Origin: Eumeta japonica
Lineage: Eukaryota > Arthropoda > Insecta > Lepidoptera > Psychidae
Length of the DNA: 64,000 nt
NCBI GenBank assembly: GCA_005406025.1
Contig: BGZK01001304.1
Span: forward strand, 109,141-173,140
Reading direction: 5' to 3'
Under the pieces are notes generated by a model. The model did no database searches, was not told where the DNA came from, and saw only the letters and a program-made list of their open reading frames with translations. Both the position numbers and the translations under genes were made by a program. Of this stretch, positions 60,001 to 64,000 are shown piece by piece. How positions within the stretch are numbered: position 1 is the stretch's first letter; the number at the start of each line of letters is the position of its first letter.

Positions 60001-63000
60001 TTGTAATTCTCTTAAAAGTAGCAAATTATACATAATTTACCATAATCATATTATTCATAGTCTGTCATTATTACTAACGAGAATCATTCAAAAACATATC
60101 AAATATTTTTGGTTCTGAAATAGTAATTTTGTTTAATAAATTATATCTTTAAAAATCAAATTGAAATTGGATATGACCTAATTAATTAAATTCTTAAATT
60201 AAATTAAATATCTTTTACTAAAAGCAAATGTTTCCAACACTTATCACAAATAAACAACAAATATAGTGTACTCTATGAATAAAATACTTTGGTTTTTAAA
60301 AGCGGACTCAAATCATTTGGTCATTCGATCTATTACTCTTTTGCACAAGTTATGTCTTTTTCAAATATATATTTTTGCAAATATATATCTTTTTAATTAT
60401 GCATCGAATGATTTAAATATTGTAACAACTAACATTAAGAATGCACGTCTCACATTCTTATTATTACAGGCAACAAGCTATTCAAATAATTTGGTTTTTA
60501 AGGTATGAGAAATGTTGCATTCAAAGGTACTGAGTGAACATTATTCTGCTGAGCAAAATTATTTATTTGATCTCTTTGCGTAAGTGTAACCTTTTCAACA
60601 ATCTCTAGGACATACATATCAATTTCTTGTCAACTACTACTTTAGTGAGTGTAACATAGGTACCTAACATGATTTAATTTTCTCCATTCGTATTTTCAGA
60701 CTCAGTTTTCGAGAAATTTTAATAAAGTTCTTGAGTGATCACTAAATGTGCTAGGCACTACTATGTGGAGCACATTCAGTGGTCAGATATTTTGTAATAT
60801 CAACGGTTTCCACACAGATCATCTGCCACTACTAGAACCACTTGTCGATTGCTGTGTACACCTCTAGTAACTTTTTAGATTTTTTGCTTTTTTTAAACTA
60901 ATATAATAAAAAATTTCTCTAACCATGATAGAAGACTGCCGAATTGGTTACTTTATTTCATACCCAAAAGATATAGAATACATTATGAACCCTAAAAACA
61001 CGATTGTTGAAAATTTGGCACAGAAAATAGAATAGAAACCTTTATAGATAGTAGACTTTAAAGAAGTTCTGCAGACATTATATTTGAGAGTTACTCACAT
61101 GATTCCTCTATAAGTTAGATAGAAATACTGTTGTGAACTGTATTCATAAAGAATATAAAGAAACAACAGAATAACTCCTTTAAATAAATAAGCGAATGCA
61201 ACCCCATAGTTTCTTTCGTAATGCATGGGTGTAGTTGTTTACATTTTTTGCTCATTTTGATTGGTTGAAATGATCCACATTATGATATATATTGTTTGTT
61301 TACGTCCGACCTGACATGTTTACATGCCTGTTTTGATTAATTGATTTAGTCTACTTTACATTTTGGGAACATACTAGACCCCTCCTATAGAGGTGTGAAT
61401 ATTGAAATTCATGGGCGGTCTATTCAGTTTTCTTCGGATAATCAATGCAATCACAAGTTAAGTGTGATCAGTTAAATATGTGTTAGTGGTTCTATAAGCT
61501 TTTTTGTATCATGGGATTATTGAATGTACTGTAATATATCATAACATTTGCACTACTGTTCTAAATTGTTTATATTTTTTTATAATACAATGTCTCAATA
61601 TGAAAGAGCTTTAGAAATATAAACACGGATAAGTTTTTTACGATATAGGCCTTAATTCAATTTTTATAAAAAAATTACTTGTATGAGTTTAGAACTATTT
61701 AAAAGACCAATATTTTCTATTCCATTGTTATTTAATAGATTTTATAAGAACTAGAAATATATTCTGACTTACCTCTAAGGTGTAATAAATATTTTCACGA
61801 TCTCCAGAGACAGAAACAGATGCTCCGATTTGTGCCAATTTTCGAGCAATAATAAAAGAACTGGCATTTTTTGTAGAAAGCCCTGCTGCCGATCGTAACA
61901 CATGTGAAATGCCCAATTCATTTGGTGGTTCATAGCGAGACCCGGCTCTTAAAAATAAAGAGAATTATAAATATGAAGTTTTAAAAATTTTTATACATCA
62001 AAGAGTATGTAAAGAGTAAGAAAAATTAAAATTTTTTATTCCAATATAGCTGTGGTGGCTTAATGGTTCAGGAATGGTTCTGGTCTTCAAACCAGAAAGT
62101 ACTGGGTTCGATCTTGACTACTGGCAAATTGACCAATGAGTTTTTATATTAAGCCTATTTAAACCATATTTTCATTACACAGAGAACATATTAAGCTAAT
62201 AGTCTTGGACATTGTCATCGCATTGGTGACAATGATTGTGAACAGTCCCCAACCCACACTAGACATAACATGGAAGACTTCATGTCCAAGCCGCTCAATA
62301 TGAAATAAAAAGAGTGTCATAGAGTATGCCTCAATAGTGAAAAGATTAAAACCTGATATGATAGTCCAATATAGCTACCAATAATTTGACATTGTTCTTA
62401 AGTGCAGAGTTAAAAAATATAACTATAGTTAGGATCAATTTAATTTTTATAACCAATAGCTACTGAAATAAAAGGTAGAAAACCCATCTAAGATTTATTA
62501 AATTATTTTTTTTATTTCAGGGTTTTTCAGCTGTGAATCAATCATATTCATATACCTATTTGTAGCACGTCTATCGTTTCATAAATCACAAGTGAATATC
62601 CTGCCTAATCATAAATTATCTACTCATAATTCCCCCTTCCGTCCCTCAACCTCATGCCACCTTTAAGTAAAAATTTAAATTCCAATATTAGTTTACAATT
62701 ACAACAAACACTTTTCATGAAAATTACAATGGAGTATTATTTGGATACATGATTTGGAGGTTTTTTCTTTTTTCAAAATAGTATGCTTGTTCTAAAAATG
62801 TCTCAGGGTGGTTATAGAAAAAGGAATTTATCTGTTTGGACTACATAAGCAAATAAGGCTCGAGCAGTCTTGATCGCTCCTTCTTTATTTGAATGTAAAC
62901 ATTTTTGGATAGCTTTAGAAACTTATTTCTTTCTTTCAAGTAAATAAGATAATTGCAAATAAATTACTATTATTGTAAGCAATAAAACACAGTTTTTACC

Positions 63001-63983
63001 AAATCACTATATGATCATTGTACTCTATGCACACTCGTCTACTATGGACAAGATCTATAAATCTATTGGTGGTGGATAGTTTTTTTTCTTTTTATGAGAC
63101 GATATATATAGTTTTTATGTAATTAACTTTATTACATTAATTTATATAATTTATAAAATATATAATTAATAACTATATTAATTTATATAATTAATAAAAT
63201 ATTAATTACATTAACATGTTAATTCTTACTATATCAATATGAGGTAAAATTTATAATATAAACTTCCTATGATAACATTTTACATCTTTATCCAAAAATG
63301 CAATACTATTACAATTTAACTTTAATGAATTAAATAATTAAGTAATAAGTAATTCACATGTTATATTCATGAAATTAAACAGAACCAATCTTAGATTACT
63401 CATAGAATATCGTCAATTTTAGTATACCAAAAATCTAACTACTGAGCTACTAATTCAAATTTGAGAATGTGTACTTCTGCTATCAACTCTATAAAGTCAT
63501 TACATGTAATTTATATTACTAGTCTATAAAGATATAATAATAAAAATAAAAGTTTATGCAAATATATGTTGTTGATTTTCCTTTTTTTTTTAATTTATGT
63601 CAATTGAATTAAACTTTCAACTACAATACAAGAATTTACACTTACTTAAAAGCAACAGTCACACGAGAAGTTGGGCTTAAATAATCGACCGCTGTTGCTA
63701 CCGACTTATTAAGGAGTTTTACCGATGAAAGGCAAATATCTCTTGTGCAAGCTGGAGCAGCAGCCGCAGACTGCGATGATCGTCCTCGAGTCTTAAACCC
63801 AAAAAAATCACTAGTTATTTGGAGACTTCTGAACTAAGCGCAAAATGTTTTACATAACAGTCTAACTTTGACAGATCAAATTAACAGAATTAAATATACA
63901 GATAATTAAAAAAAAAACCCGAAAAAGAATTATATTACCGACACATAACGAATTAATGGTGTTCGAAAAGCATTCGAGGCCAT
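47917..63983 (-). CDS. UQCRC2: Cytochrome b-c1 complex subunit 2, mitochondrial
   Basis: UQCRC2 is core protein 2 of respiratory complex III, on the matrix side of the inner mitochondrial membrane. Ten exons add up to 1332 bases, 443 residues, the family length, and every splice is GT-AG with consistent phase. The N-terminus MASNAFRTPLIRYVSTRGRS is Arg/Ser-rich without acidic residues, as in a mitochondrial presequence. The M16-fold regions follow: FKAGSRYEPPNELGISHVLR, GLSTKNASSFIIARKLAQIG, then RPWELLDNIPRLKFDL, AYRRGLGNSLYVDP, and the C-terminal half ALGSGPVTKWGADNTPLARA to FVPYADEL. The HxxEH zinc motif of active M16 peptidases is absent (ISHVLRSAAG in its place), as in core 2 and unlike MPP-beta or UQCRC1 relatives. 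Only 17 bases of 5' leader lie in the window. Confidence 0.95.
48468..48622. mobile_element. Small MITE with 15-bp inverted ends
   Basis: AAACGTGGGCACCAG at the left and CTGGTGCCCATGTTT at the right are inverted repeats with one mismatch, bounding 155 bp. No clear target-site duplication. In UQCRC2 intron 9. Confidence 0.55.
49165..50377 (+). mobile_element. Decayed mariner element
   Basis: About 1.2 kb between TA dinucleotides (49163-49164, 50378-50379). Inverted ends TTAGGTTGGGAAAAAGGTTT and, reversed, TAAGATCAGGGAAAAGGTTT. Plus-strand transposase remains are scattered over frames: ILKYYYKNKK-like start, KRFQSGNFEGEDQTCSGQR, IAEELGIVYKTILTYMKKAQ, MCDALLKCNEPEPFLKR followed by NVDEKWITF (second catalytic Asp region) and YSPDLTPSDFHLLRSL (third Asp region). 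Stops and shifts are many. It sits antisense in UQCRC2 intron 9. Confidence 0.9.
49670..49716. repeat. 20-bp inverted repeat inside the mariner
   Basis: TTCAATAGAGCATCGCACAT at 49670-49689 is the exact reverse complement of 49697-49716, with a seven-base loop. The right arm is genuine transposase sequence (MCDALLK), so the left arm looks like an inverted copy of it that replaced the original. Confidence 0.85.
51112..51302. mobile_element. Short hAT-like MITE
   Basis: 191 bp flanked by an exact 8-bp duplication GTCTAAGG (51104-51111 and 51303-51310). Begins GAGGTATGGGCAACC and ends GGTTGTTCACATATG, imperfect inverted ends. The inner words GGGTCAAACTTTAGTGTGCA and GGCCGGATCAAATCTTACAG resemble widespread non-autonomous hAT repeats. 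Confidence 0.75.
51761..51982 (-). CDS. UQCRC2: UQCRC2 exon 9
   Basis: 74 codons, AVKNAASVLKNPQLTDDAIC to EIDQIPNSEVHR; acceptor TTTATAG, donor GTATGT. GC-rich. Confidence 0.93.
53041..53109. repeat. 69-bp near-perfect palindrome
   Basis: Arms 53041-53074 and 53076-53109 are exact reverse complements of 34 bases with a single-base spacer (left arm starts TATTGCTACATTAATAAGTT). It lies in UQCRC2 intron 8. There is no flanking duplication. Such sequence can extrude as a cruciform and is normally unstable, so it is probably recent. Confidence 0.85.
54022..54185 (-). CDS. UQCRC2: UQCRC2 exon 8
   Basis: Completes Ala, then LGSGPVTKWGADNTPLARAI to SVPKDEAVV; acceptor TATTCAG, donor GTGAGT. Noticeably GC-rich. 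Confidence 0.93.
54942..55039 (-). CDS. UQCRC2: UQCRC2 exon 7
   Basis: Completes Arg, then QDTGGDLAHVAIALQGAPAS to LALAIAAK and one base; acceptor GTCACAG, donor GTAACG. Confidence 0.9.
56745..56839 (-). CDS. UQCRC2: UQCRC2 exon 6
   Basis: ECASSIADALQLPHYKKESE to TYSGGDL plus AG of an Arg codon; acceptor ATCACAG, donor GTGCGT. Confidence 0.9.
58253..58423 (-). CDS. UQCRC2: UQCRC2 exon 5
   Basis: 57 codons, VLAVDLLHKAAYRRGLGNSL to CCITVVAGSQ; acceptor TTTTCAG, donor GTAATT. Confidence 0.93.
58519..58650 (-). CDS. UQCRC2: UQCRC2 exon 4
   Basis: 44 codons, TSQEHVTWAYEIFNN to LKFDLASIPPQ; acceptor TTTTACAG, donor GTAAAA. Confidence 0.92.
58979..59008. repeat. 13-bp inverted repeat, four-base loop
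   Basis: ATATGGGTAACAT, CCAC, ATGTTACCCATAT in UQCRC2 intron 3. Compact hairpin, origin unknown. Confidence 0.7.
59363..59611. mobile_element. MITE with CCATCCATAAATTA ends
   Basis: GGCCATCCATAAATTATAAG at the left and ATGTAATTTATGGATGGCCC at the right are inverted. About 250 bp, non-coding. Single-end relatives occur near 25533 and 33940. Target-site duplication not resolved. Confidence 0.55.
61773..61947 (-). CDS. UQCRC2: UQCRC2 exon 3
   Basis: Acceptor TTTTAAG; completes Lys, then AGSRYEPPNELGISHVLRSA to DRENIYYTLE; donor GTAAGT. Confidence 0.93.
62052..62364 (+). mobile_element. tRNA-derived SINE with 12-bp target-site duplication
   Basis: Flanked by exact copies of TCCAATATAGCT (62040-62051 and 62365-62376). 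The head has an A box TGGCTTAATGG and a B box-like GGTTCGATC in the order expected of an RNA polymerase III promoter, within GTGGTGGCTTAATGGTTCAG and AGTACTGGGTTCGATCTTGA. The body is about 230 bp and lacks a poly-A tail. It lies in UQCRC2 intron 2, antisense to the gene. The last T or GCT of the duplication could belong to the element. Confidence 0.8.
63082..63230. repeat. AT-rich degenerate tandem repeat
   Basis: TTAATTTATATAATT and TAATAAAATA words repeat with a rough 50-60-bp period in UQCRC2 intron 2. Low complexity. Confidence 0.5.
63646..63791 (-). CDS. UQCRC2: UQCRC2 exon 2
   Basis: Acceptor TTTAAG; TRGRSSQSAAAAPACTRDIC to SPTSRVTVAF plus two bases of a Lys codon; donor GTAAGT. Confidence 0.9.
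63939..63983 (-). CDS. UQCRC2: UQCRC2 exon 1
   Basis: 15 codons, MASNAFRTPLIRYVS, before the donor GTAATA. Presequence. Confidence 0.88.
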
Positions 63984-64000
63984 TTCTAAAAATTTATTAG

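Noticed and set aside
62052..62125. A functional tRNA gene
   Set aside because: A- and B-box words are present, but the sequence cannot be folded into a sensible cloverleaf by eye and it is flanked by a SINE body and target-site duplication.
47917..63983. UQCRC2 as an active mitochondrial processing peptidase subunit (MPP-beta or UQCRC1)
   Set aside because: The HxxEH zinc-binding motif is missing and the whole sequence follows core protein 2.

Overview
This is a eukaryotic nuclear window, AT-rich, with GT-AG introns and dense mobile-element debris. Four protein-coding genes can be read with confidence, and all look like insect orthologs. Helitron-like ends, tRNA-headed SINE-type repeats, RTE-like LINE relics, mariner/pogo/hAT elements and a dispersed SINE-like repeat of a type common in moths and butterflies suggest a lepidopteran. 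That placement is inference; species and chromosome cannot be fixed from here. No CRISPR array, operon or bacterial feature is present.

Layout. 1-11.6 kb: a possible 3' exon fragment at the left edge, then AT-rich DNA with Helitron- and SINE-like relics and one 24-bp inverted repeat. 11.6-20.8 kb (+): COP9 signalosome subunit 1, three exons, with a 7.7-kb intron holding a pogo-like element, a hAT-like MITE with long inverted repeats and a LINE relic. 20.8-25.2 kb: gene-poor. 25.2-37.9 kb (-): DIS3-like exonuclease 2, three exons. Its 9.4-kb intron holds the most unusual structure of the window: a block of about 2.4 kb between 23-bp direct repeats, made of about six degenerate ~270-bp tandem units with protein-like minus-strand frames and then a fresh 118-bp tandem array. 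37.9-42.4 kb: intergenic, with a retrotransposon 3' end. 42.4-42.8 kb (+): intronless TRMT112, whose stop codon lies inside a polyadenylation signal. 42.8-47.9 kb: intergenic TE relics and a GC-rich promoter-like island. 47.9-64.0 kb (-): UQCRC2 (cytochrome bc1 core protein 2), ten exons, complete, with a decayed mariner, several MITEs, a 69-bp palindrome and a SINE with a 12-bp target-site duplication in its introns.

The genes are housekeeping and not an obvious pathway: CSN1 (cullin deneddylation), DIS3L2 (3'-5' decay of uridylated RNA), TRMT112 (activating partner of RNA and protein methyltransferases) and UQCRC2 (respiratory complex III). They alternate in strand (+ - + -), so CSN1/DIS3L2 and TRMT112/UQCRC2 are convergent, and DIS3L2/TRMT112 are divergent across 4.5 kb. 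I find no convincing new defence or mobile-gene system. The best candidate for something undescribed is the decayed coding-like tandem repeat in the DIS3L2 intron. Splice sites were placed by reading frame, GT/AG and family similarity; no transcript data were available.
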